From JBGSMF01 sp964651475 (GTDB lineage Bacteria > Chloroflexota > Anaerolineae > Fen-1058): 64,000 bases of DNA. The stretch is taken from NCBI GenBank assembly GCA_964651475.1, contig CAZYXV010000004.1, forward strand, positions 1-64,000. The letters run 5' to 3'. Below the pieces are notes generated by a model. That model saw only the letters and a program-made list of their open reading frames with translations, was not told where the DNA came from and did no database searches. This document shows positions 57,985 through 64,000 of the stretch, one piece after another. Position numbers and translations under genes: made by a program. Numbering within the stretch: the first letter of the stretch is position 1; every line of letters starts with the position of its first letter.

Positions 57985-58899
57985 CTACGGAATTGGCGTA
58001 GGCGATGGTATGGCCGTGTCGGTGGGCTGCGGCGTATCGGTTGGCAATACCGTGTCGGTGGGCTGCGGCGTGTTGGTAGGCAATAGCGTATCGGTGGGCT
58101 GCGGCGTCCAGGTGGGCTGCGGCGTATCGGTGGGTGCAATGTTCGGCGTCAGGCTTGGCTCTGGCGTAAAAGTGGCCGTTGGCGTGTCGATTGGCCACGG
58201 CGTGTTGGTGGGCAATACCGATACGAACGGCGTGGGTGTAAAGCTAGGCGGCGCAAACGTGGGCGATGGGGTCAGAGCTACCGGCGGCACGTAGATGGGT
58301 TGATCCACACGCAACGTGTACGTCGTCAGGCAATTGGCAAGCGCCAGCGCATGCACTGTTGTCTTGTAACGCACTGACAAGCCATACAGCGTATCGCCAG
58401 CCTTGACCCGGTAAATGACCCAATCGCGCGGCGGGCCGCAAGGTGTTGGCGCCACGGTGGGGCCGCTGGTGGGCGGGGGCGGCACGTAAATGGTCTGGCC
58501 AACGCTCAAGTCAGTCTCAGACAGGCAGTTGCCCTCAATCAAGGTGAAGGCAGTGACGCCGGCCTCCGCCGCAATGCTGGGGAGCGTATCGCCTTCGCGC
58601 ACCGTGTAGGCCGTCCAGCCGGGCTGCACATTGCACACAGCCGTTGGCGTGACGACTGGCTGGCCGGGGGTGAAGCTCGGCGCTGGCGTGACGCTGGGCG
58701 GCGGCGTCACATCGGTGCCGCCCGGCAACGCGGTGGGAGACATGACGGCCACCGCCGTCGGCGCTGGCGGCGGTGTTTCTTGTGTAGCCAGCAAAATACT
58801 GCCCATCACGGTCGCCAATATAATAATGCCGCCGAGCAACCCGCCGGCGATTTGCCGCCAGGCGCCGCCCGAGGGCGTAGCTTGCGGATTAGGGTTCAT
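57985..58899 (-). CDS. LysM-domain exported protein with TPQPTDT repeats
   Basis: A 304-residue protein. A membrane helix lies near residues 17-37 (IAGGLLGGIIILATVMGSILL), then a Pro/Thr linker. Two LysM repeats follow: YTVREGDTLPSIAAEAGVTAFTLIEGNCL and YRVKAGDTLYGLSVRYKTTVHALALANCL, each ending in a Cys unusual for LysM. A long C-terminal low-complexity tail is made of repeats such as TDTPQPTDT and TPQPTWTP. LysM binds peptidoglycan, so this is a wall-associated protein anchored at its N-terminus. The start at 58899 follows AAGGAG. It overlaps the upstream gene by 11 bp. Confidence 0.85.
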   Translation of the reverse strand: MNPNPQATPSGGAWRQIAGGLLGGIIILATVMGSILLATQETPPPAPTAVAVMSPTALPGGTDVTPPPSVTPAPSFTPGQPVVTPTAVCNVQPGWTAYTVREGDTLPSIAAEAGVTAFTLIEGNCLSETDLSVGQTIYVPPPPTSGPTVAPTPCGPPRDWVIYRVKAGDTLYGLSVRYKTTVHALALANCLTTYTLRVDQPIYVPPVALTPSPTFAPPSFTPTPFVSVLPTNTPWPIDTPTATFTPEPSLTPNIAPTDTPQPTWTPQPTDTLLPTNTPQPTDTVLPTDTPQPTDTAIPSPTPIP

Positions 58900-60469
58900 G
58901 AGGATTCTCCTTGACTGTTTTGGGTTGCCCCGGCAACGATAGAGGTTGAGCCGGCGTCTGCCCCATAGACTGCTGGCCGCTTCTTTCCTGAAGTTGCACA
59001 AAGGCGACCAGGTCTTCTACTTGCTTGCGATAATGAGCAACCTGCTGCTGCGCGGCGTAAAGCCCGGCTTTGGATTTGTCCAGTTCTGCTTGCAGGGCGG
59101 CGGTGAGCGATTTCGCGTTCGCTTTTGCCTGGGATTGTTCACGTTCCAGCCTGGAGAGTTGATTGGATAACTCTTTCGCGCGCTGGATGGCTTCGTCAAG
59201 ACGCTGGGCCATACTCAAGGCGCCGCCCAGATACAACGTGTACGCGCGAATGTTTTGAATCTCTGCCGGCGACCAATCAATCGGACGGCCCCCTTTCGCC
59301 GCCTCGCCAGTTCTGCCCGCAATCAAGATGCCAAGCGCCTGGCGCTCGTGAAGGATTGGCTCAACCCACAGCAGCGCGAACGACGAGACATTTAAAAGCG
59401 CGGCCATCGCCAACGCTTCGCTGCTACGCGGCTCTATGGATGCGCCTTGCTTGTGCGCGATAGCGCGTTTAATGACGGGCTGCGTGTCCAACTGAAAGAT
59501 GCGCGCCGCCTCCCGCGCTTCGGGGGAACCATGAACTGCCACCAATTCAACAGCGTCGAGACTGGCGCTTGGGATGCCTAGCGCCACGACCTGCGTCCCA
59601 GTGGCGTCTGCAATCGCCGCCGCCGCTTTCTCCAGCGCGCTTGTCTGATCCGTCCGCCCGGCGCTTTCGGCCACCTGGCGCAAGGCATCCCACACCAACC
59701 ACGCCGGCGGCGTGGAGGGGAAGGCTTCGAATGCGCCGGCGGGCGGGCGAGGAGCAAGAGGAACGGCTTGTCGAACAACTTGCTGGTACAGCGTGACGAC
59801 AAACAGAGGATAAGCCACAAAAAATGCCAGCCGGGTCCACCCTGGGGTAAACAAGGCAGGGTCAGGGAAAAGCAATTGAAGCAAATACCCTGCCAGGATG
59901 AACACAAATGCAGCCAGAGCTTGCCCCCACGCTTCGTTGGGTGTGTCTTGGAGGCCTGAAGTGAGCGAGGGAAGCACTAGCCCTATGATAGCCGCTCCCC
60001 CCAGCGCCAATCCCCACACACACCATAAACTATCTTGCCATGATCCGTTGAACACGGCGCCTTGTGCGGCGATGCCATACCAATTCAGGGCCAAGACGAT
60101 GTACACCACCAGGGCAACCAAGGGGTTAGCCAAATACAAGCCGTAACCGGCCCAGCGTGAGCGGCTCCACAGTGGAACAAAGGCCCACGCCAGCAATCCG
60201 AGGCTGGTTATATCAACAAAACGTTCCAGAGGCGGCAGAACGGCTGCGGCGGGGGCGCCGGCTTGCCGGGCAATCCAGGCCGCCATTATGAGAGCGACTC
60301 GCCCGCACGTCAGCGCCAGCCCAACCAGCAACACGCGCCGCGCCAGGTGGCGCCCCTGCGTGACGGCCAATCCAATGCTTGCTTCAATAGCGAACAAGAC
60401 GGTCAGATGATAGACCCAATCACCCGGCCAAGTACTGAATAAGCGCGCAACCTGCACCAAGAAGGACAT
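58889..60469 (-). CDS. Membrane-anchored GAF-like sensor with coiled coil
   Basis: A 526-residue protein. About seven membrane helices come first (WVYHLTVLFAIEASIGLAV; LVALVVYIVLALNWYGIA; LAAFVFILAGYLLQLLF). A GAF-like domain covers about 240-420 (ALEKAAAAIADATGTQVVALGIPSASLDAVELVAVHG; HERQALGILIAGR). A long coiled coil follows (MAQRLDEAIQRAKELSNQLSRLEREQSQAKANAKSLTAALQ). No kinase or cyclase output is attached, so it must signal through a partner. The ATG at 60469 has a strong promoter just upstream. It is cotranscribed with the LysM gene, suggesting cell-wall sensing. Confidence 0.75.
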   Translation of the reverse strand: MSFLVQVARLFSTWPGDWVYHLTVLFAIEASIGLAVTQGRHLARRVLLVGLALTCGRVALIMAAWIARQAGAPAAAVLPPLERFVDITSLGLLAWAFVPLWSRSRWAGYGLYLANPLVALVVYIVLALNWYGIAAQGAVFNGSWQDSLWCVWGLALGGAAIIGLVLPSLTSGLQDTPNEAWGQALAAFVFILAGYLLQLLFPDPALFTPGWTRLAFFVAYPLFVVTLYQQVVRQAVPLAPRPPAGAFEAFPSTPPAWLVWDALRQVAESAGRTDQTSALEKAAAAIADATGTQVVALGIPSASLDAVELVAVHGSPEAREAARIFQLDTQPVIKRAIAHKQGASIEPRSSEALAMAALLNVSSFALLWVEPILHERQALGILIAGRTGEAAKGGRPIDWSPAEIQNIRAYTLYLGGALSMAQRLDEAIQRAKELSNQLSRLEREQSQAKANAKSLTAALQAELDKSKAGLYAAQQQVAHYRKQVEDLVAFVQLQERSGQQSMGQTPAQPLSLPGQPKTVKENPHEP

Positions 60470-60485
60470 TTTGGCCTCCGTGAGA

Positions 60486-60513
60486 ATTATACCATAGCCC
60501 CGTTGCAACTCAA
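60486..60513 (-). promoter_or_regulatory. Promoter of the GAF-sensor/LysM operon
   Basis: On the minus strand TTGAGT and TATAAT are separated by 16 bp, and TGG precedes the -10 (extended -10). It lies 17 bp upstream of the ATG. Confidence 0.7.
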
Positions 60514-60532
60514 ACTTGAGGTTGGGGGAGCG

Positions 60533-60745
60533 TCACACGACGGGGACAAACGCGGCAGCGATTTTTGAACCTGGCCGGCCCATTGTACCGACCGGAAGTT
60601 GAGCCTTCAGGCGGGGGCTCCGGCTATCCGCAGCACGCCTTTGGGCAAAGCCTCGGCTTTCATACCGGGCAGCAGCCCTCAGCCTGATATGCTCGCTGGG
60701 GTTGACTTTTTGGCGAACTTGGCGTATCTTTAGCCAGCCTGTCAC
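60533..60745 (-). other. Unassigned block in the divergent intergenic region
   Basis: The 297 bp between the GAF sensor and the deacetylase hold a minus-strand frame reading LRAAARYESRGFAQRRAADSR then SPRLKAQLPVGTMGRPG. It has no ribosome site and crosses the deacetylase promoter. It has several hairpins (GGCTTTGCCCAAAGGC; GAGCCTTCAGGCGGGGGCTC). It could be the relic of a transposon end or a structured RNA, but I cannot support either. Confidence 0.25.
60702..60730 (+). promoter_or_regulatory. Promoter of the deacetylase gene
   Basis: TTGACT (60702-60707) and TATCTT (60725-60730), 17-bp spacer, 36 bp before the ATG. Confidence 0.6.
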
Positions 60746-60766
60746 ATCGTTTCTAAAAAGGACTGA

Positions 60767-61843
60767 ATGGATTTGAAATCGCTGGGGTATCTGGACAAGT
60801 TGATCGCAAAGGCTCTGTTGGGGCTGGGATTGACGCTTGGAGTCACCGCATTGATTGCAGCTGGGGTAATTATTTTTTACTTGCAGCCGCGTGGACTGTG
60901 GGCCGCCATGCCAGCACTCGCCTTCATGCCGGCCACGGCCACGTTCACGCCATCGCCCACCAACACGGCCACTCCAACGCCTACCGCTTCTTCTACCCCT
61001 ACCTTTACCTCAACACCTTTACCCACGGCGACGTCAACACCTACATGTACTCCTTTGCCGATAAATACTCCTACTCCCACTCACACCCTCCTGCCTACTT
61101 TTACATCCACGCCGACGCCAACCACGCCGCCCACTCCCGACCACGTGCAGCGCACCTCCAGTGTGCCCATCTTGATGTATCATTACATTTCCGATCCGCC
61201 TGCTGGTGCAGACCGCTACCGGTTGGACCTGTCCGTCACGCCGGCTAACTTTGAAGCGCAACTGGCCTGGCTAGTCCAAAATGGATATCATACCGTTACG
61301 CTATACGACTTGTATAACTATCTGGCGGCGGGCTATCCATTGCCAGATAAACCTATCATTTTGACATTTGACGATGGATATCAAGACGCCCACGACATTG
61401 CTATGCCGCTCTTGCAAAAGCATGGTTGTGTCGGCGTATTTTTTGTGCTGACTGGCCCGGCAGATCGAGACGGCGCGGGAGGATACCTGACCTGGAAACA
61501 AATTGCGGCCATGAGCGCGGCCGGCATGGATATTGAATTGCACAGCCGCGAGCACTATGATTTGCGCAACCGATCTAACGAATTCCTGGTTTACCAGATT
61601 TGGGGCGGCAAGCAATCCATCGAGGCGCACACTCAAAAACCGGTGCATTGGATAGCTTACCCGTCCGGTAGATATGATTCATCCGTCATCCTCGTCCTGA
61701 AATCCGCTGATTTTTGGGGAGCGTTGACAACCCAATCAGGGCACATTCATACAACCTCAACCTTATTTGAGCTTCCTCGTATTCGCATCCGCGGCACAGA
61801 TAACCTCGCCAGTTTTATTGACAAAATAACGGATCTGCACTAA
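60767..61843 (+). CDS. Polysaccharide deacetylase (NodB, CE4)
   Basis: A 358-residue exported enzyme. A membrane helix near residues 15-37 (ALLGLGLTLGVTALIAAGVIIFYL) leads into a ~75-residue Thr/Pro linker (TFTPSPTNTATPTPTASSTP). The NodB domain has PILMYHYIS, the LTFDDGYQDAHD metal motif and HSREHYDLRN (H-S-x-x-H). HWIAYPSGRYDSSVILVLKSADFWGALTT follows. CE4 enzymes remove N-acetyl groups from peptidoglycan or other polysaccharides. It is probably surface-anchored and works on the wall, fitting the LysM operon on the other side. Confidence 0.92.
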   Translation: MDLKSLGYLDKLIAKALLGLGLTLGVTALIAAGVIIFYLQPRGLWAAMPALAFMPATATFTPSPTNTATPTPTASSTPTFTSTPLPTATSTPTCTPLPINTPTPTHTLLPTFTSTPTPTTPPTPDHVQRTSSVPILMYHYISDPPAGADRYRLDLSVTPANFEAQLAWLVQNGYHTVTLYDLYNYLAAGYPLPDKPIILTFDDGYQDAHDIAMPLLQKHGCVGVFFVLTGPADRDGAGGYLTWKQIAAMSAAGMDIELHSREHYDLRNRSNEFLVYQIWGGKQSIEAHTQKPVHWIAYPSGRYDSSVILVLKSADFWGALTTQSGHIHTTSTLFELPRIRIRGTDNLASFIDKITDLH

Positions 61844-61864
61844 CTATATCAAAAAAATCTATGT

Positions 61865-61884
61865 CCAGCTTTTGCGAAAGCTGG
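61865..61884 (+). terminator. Probable terminator of the deacetylase gene
   Basis: CCAGCTTT and AAAGCTGG form an 8-bp stem with a 4-nt loop, 21 bp after the stop. The following CTTGTATCTTC is only moderately U-rich. Confidence 0.5.
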
Positions 61885-61913
61885 CTTGTATCTTCTCAAT
61901 AATCCGGGGTAGT

Positions 61914-61963
61914 GGCAGGGCTTGCCCCTGCCCTCATATGGGCGACCGCAAGAGTCGCCCCTA
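61914..61963. repeat. Double-hairpin interspersed repeat
   Basis: Two adjacent hairpins, GGCAGGG / CCCTGCC-type and GGGCGAC / GTCGCCC, lie next to GTAG..CTAC ends. This pattern is a common intergenic repeat in environmental genomes. The rest of 61964-62102 shows AT-rich DNA without a clear promoter. Confidence 0.5.
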
Positions 61964-62102
61964 CATTTTGAGATGATACGCTGGCTTTTTGGCGTATTTT
62001 TGAGCCGCTATACAGGTTTGATAGTTTTTGGTAGAGGAGATGTGATATAGTTCACACGCGATTTATACATACATGAATCAACTACTTTGCTTAGGATCAG
62101 CA

Positions 62103-63281
62103 GTGAACTCGCGCCTGTCTGGATTTTATAAAAAAAATATTCAAGATCGTTTGTTGGTTCTCGCAGAGCAATCGGGGTTGACGGAAGAAGAAAAACGCAC
62201 ATTGCTTGGCGTTGCAGGGCTTGGGGTTGACCAGGCTGATCAAATGGTCGAAAATGCCATTGGCGTATTTGGCTTGCCGCTGGGTATTGCAACTAATTTT
62301 CAAGTCAATGGGCGCGATGTGCTTGTTCCCATGGCAATAGAAGAGCCTTCCGTAGTAGCCGGTGCATCGTATGCTGCCCGCCTGGCTCGTGAAGGCGGCG
62401 GCTTTGTTACGTCGTCCAGCCAGCCGCGTATGATTGCACAAATCCAGGTGCTTGACTTGGCTGATCCACACGCGGCGCGATTGGACGTGCTGGCGCACAA
62501 GGATCGCTTGCTGGAACTGGCAACACAAAGCGATCCCATAATCGCCCGCTTGGGCGGCGGCGCGCGAGATGTGGAAGCGCGCGTGATTCAGTCGCCAGCC
62601 GGCCCAATGCTCATCATACATCTGATCTACGATTGCCGAGACGCGATGGGCGCGAATGCTGTCAACACGGCCGCGGAAAAACTGGCGCCCGCCATCCAAG
62701 ACATCGCTGGAGGGCGTGTGGGCCTGCGCATTCTATCGAACCTGGCCGACCGCCGCTTGGCGCGCGCGCGATGTACCATTCCCGCCAGCGCATTGACTTT
62801 TCAAAGTGATGGTCAAACGTTCGGAGGAGAAACAGTGCGGGATCGCATCATTGAGGCATGGGCATTTGCCGCCGCCGACCCTTATCGCGCCGCCACTCAC
62901 AACAAAGGCATTATGAACGGCGTGGATGCTGTGGTGATTGCCACCGGCAACGACTGGCGCGCCATCGAGGCCGGCGCGCACGCTTATGCCGCGCGCGAGG
63001 GGCGTTACACGTCGCTTTCGACCTGGGGTAAAGACGGCGCCGGCAACCTGACGGGCACGCTCGAAATGCCGGCGGCAGTTGGCATTGTGGGCGGCGCGAC
63101 AAAAGCGCATCCAGCCGCCCGCGTGGCGCTCAAGCTGATGGGGGTTCAATCGGCGCGCGAGTTGGCCGAGGTAATTGCGGCGGTGGGGCTGGCGCAAAAT
63201 CTGGCGGCCATCCGCGCGTTGGCTACGGAAGGCATCCAGCGCGGGCACATGAGATTGCACACTCGCTTACAGAGGGCCTGA
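62103..63281 (+). CDS. HMG-CoA reductase, class II (degradative type)
   Basis: About 392 residues. Family marks: SRLSGFYKKNIQDRL at the start, VENAIGVFGLPLGIATNFQVNG, PMAIEEPSVVAGASYAA (catalytic Glu), NKGIMNGVDAVVIATGNDWRA (catalytic Lys and Asp) and the C-terminal GHMRLHTRL with the catalytic His. Class II enzymes can run either way; beside an HMG-CoA synthase gene this one most likely makes mevalonate for isoprenoids. GTG at 62103 follows AGGA at good spacing and begins at the family start; an ATG at 62073 is the alternative, with no ribosome site. Confidence 0.93.
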   Translation: MNSRLSGFYKKNIQDRLLVLAEQSGLTEEEKRTLLGVAGLGVDQADQMVENAIGVFGLPLGIATNFQVNGRDVLVPMAIEEPSVVAGASYAARLAREGGGFVTSSSQPRMIAQIQVLDLADPHAARLDVLAHKDRLLELATQSDPIIARLGGGARDVEARVIQSPAGPMLIIHLIYDCRDAMGANAVNTAAEKLAPAIQDIAGGRVGLRILSNLADRRLARARCTIPASALTFQSDGQTFGGETVRDRIIEAWAFAAADPYRAATHNKGIMNGVDAVVIATGNDWRAIEAGAHAYAAREGRYTSLSTWGKDGAGNLTGTLEMPAAVGIVGGATKAHPAARVALKLMGVQSARELAEVIAAVGLAQNLAAIRALATEGIQRGHMRLHTRLQRA

Positions 63282-63329
63282 TTTCCCATACCGGATCGCG
63301 AGGTTGGGTATTGGGTATTGCGTGAAATT

Positions 63330-64000
63330 ATGAAACCAATCAAAGATGTTGGAATCATGGGGTACGGCGCTTACGTGCCGCGCTATCGCCTGCCGGCGAC
63401 GGAGGTCAGCCGCATTTGGGAAGGCGGCCAGGGGGCGCTGCCCATCAAAGAAAAAGCGGTGCCAGGCCTGGACGAAGACGTCATCACCATGTCCATCGAG
63501 GCGGCGCGCAATGCACTGCACCGCGCACAGATTGACCCGCAGCGCATCGGCGCGGTATGGGTGGGCAGCGAAAGCCACCCGTATGCCGTCAAGCCCACGT
63601 CCACCGTGGTGGCTGAGGCGATTGGCGCCGTGCCGCACGTGCAGGCCGCCGACTGGCAATTTGCGTGCAAGGCCGGCACAGAAGCCATGCAAGCGGCCAT
63701 TGGCCTGGTGGGATCGGGCATGGCCAGTTACGCGCTGGCGATTGGAATGGACACTGCCCAGGGCCGGCCGGGCGACGCGTTGGAATACACTGCCGGCGCG
63801 GGCGGCGCCGCTTACGTGATCGGGCCGGCCGCCGAGGCGGCGGTGGTGATTGAAGGCTCGCTGTCTTTTGTGACCGACACGCCGGACTTTTGGCGCCGCC
63901 AGCACGAGCACTATCCCGAACACGGCAGCCGCTTTACGGGCGAACCGGCTTATTTCAAGCACGTCATTTCGGCGGCCAGCGAGATGATGCAAGTTGTAGG
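63330..64000 (+). CDS. HMG-CoA synthase, archaeal type (cut by the window end)
   Basis: The first 223 residues are visible: VGIMGYGAYVPRYRLPATEVSRIW is the thiolase-fold start of the archaeal-type group (COG3425). The acyl-accepting Cys113 lies in DWQFACKAGTEAMQAAIGLVGSG, with AIGMDTAQGRPGDALEYTAGAGGAAYVIG after it. It condenses acetoacetyl-CoA and acetyl-CoA to HMG-CoA, which the reductase 48 bp upstream uses. The two suggest a mevalonate pathway, in archaea-like form, perhaps with an acetyl-CoA acetyltransferase and DUF35 protein beyond the edge. Confidence 0.93.
   Translation, partial: MKPIKDVGIMGYGAYVPRYRLPATEVSRIWEGGQGALPIKEKAVPGLDEDVITMSIEAARNALHRAQIDPQRIGAVWVGSESHPYAVKPTSTVVAEAIGAVPHVQAADWQFACKAGTEAMQAAIGLVGSGMASYALAIGMDTAQGRPGDALEYTAGAGGAAYVIGPAAEAAVVIEGSLSFVTDTPDFWRRQHEHYPEHGSRFTGEPAYFKHVISAASEMMQVV

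Noticed and set aside
57985..58140. Short tandem DNA repeats, possibly a CRISPR-like array
   Set aside because: They encode the TPQPTDT tail of the LysM protein; units are irregular with no spacers.
60533..60745. A c-di-GMP or cobalamin riboswitch in the intergenic hairpins
   Set aside because: None of the conserved cores of those classes could be found by eye.
60930..61150. Repeats in the deacetylase gene
   Set aside because: They are the coding DNA of a Thr/Pro linker, common in this lineage, not a separate element.

Overview
The window looks like a fragment of a GC-rich Chloroflexota (Anaerolineae-like) genome, probably a metagenome assembly, since a 100-N scaffold gap lies at 55723-55822. 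The assignment is inferred from gene style: many Thr/Pro-rich linkers (TPTPTP-type) on exported proteins, MASE1/PAS kinases, response regulators with roadblock domains, an archaeal-type HMG-CoA synthase beside HMG-CoA reductase, and abundant small palindromic repeats. No rRNA, tRNA or CRISPR array was found.

Layout. 0-3.5 kb: a DUF433/DUF5615 toxin-antitoxin pair, an unknown gene, a response regulator with a roadblock domain and a tail carrying one peptide motif three times, a small membrane protein and an OsmC protein. 3.7-7.2 kb: an ArsR repressor with a clear operator ahead of a giant FAD/Fe-S oxidoreductase with a Met/Pro-rich tail. 7.4-9.2 kb: an IS1595-type transposase relic that cuts off an acetyltransferase, then an intact acetyltransferase and a flavodoxin. 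9.3-14.8 kb: a four-gene two-component operon (MASE1-PAS kinase, Rcp1-like regulator, receiver-PAS-kinase, receiver). Its two kinases share a nearly identical 342-bp PAS segment. 14.8-17 kb: a corrinoid-activation-type ASKHA ferredoxin protein and a small membrane protein. A 116-bp MITE with 9-bp target duplications follows. 17.3-20.1 kb: sigma-54 with an inserted zinc ribbon, then an NtrC-type activator broken by an in-frame TAA.

20.8-27.8 kb is housekeeping: ffh-rpsP-khpA-rimM, then mazG-dprA-nudix-mannose-1-P guanylyltransferase-M24 peptidase, each block with a strong promoter. 27.8-36 kb holds small membrane and exported proteins, an acetyltransferase, a tandem MerR regulator, YhhN, and a GyrI/WYL/GyrI group. 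36-41 kb: murJ, a methyltransferase, then prfA-prmC-HAD with an unusual leader. 41-43.4 kb: an AvaI/BsoBI-type restriction-modification system whose methylase is frameshifted. 43.4-47.6 kb: a solute-binding protein, an inositol-phosphatase family protein and an S9 peptidase. 47.7-49.6 kb: an internally deleted hicA with intact hicB, then an ISH3-type insertion sequence. 49.6-61.9 kb: VanW, GDPD, mtnA, a MarR-controlled MacAB-like exporter, a LysM protein with a GAF sensor, and a polysaccharide deacetylase. The window ends in the mevalonate genes for HMG-CoA reductase and HMG-CoA synthase (cut by the edge).

The observations most worth follow-up are the triple-motif response regulator, the broken sigma-54 activator beside its sigma factor, the restriction-modification system with a broken methylase, the hicA deletion, the prfA leader ORF ending in UAG, and the new MITE.
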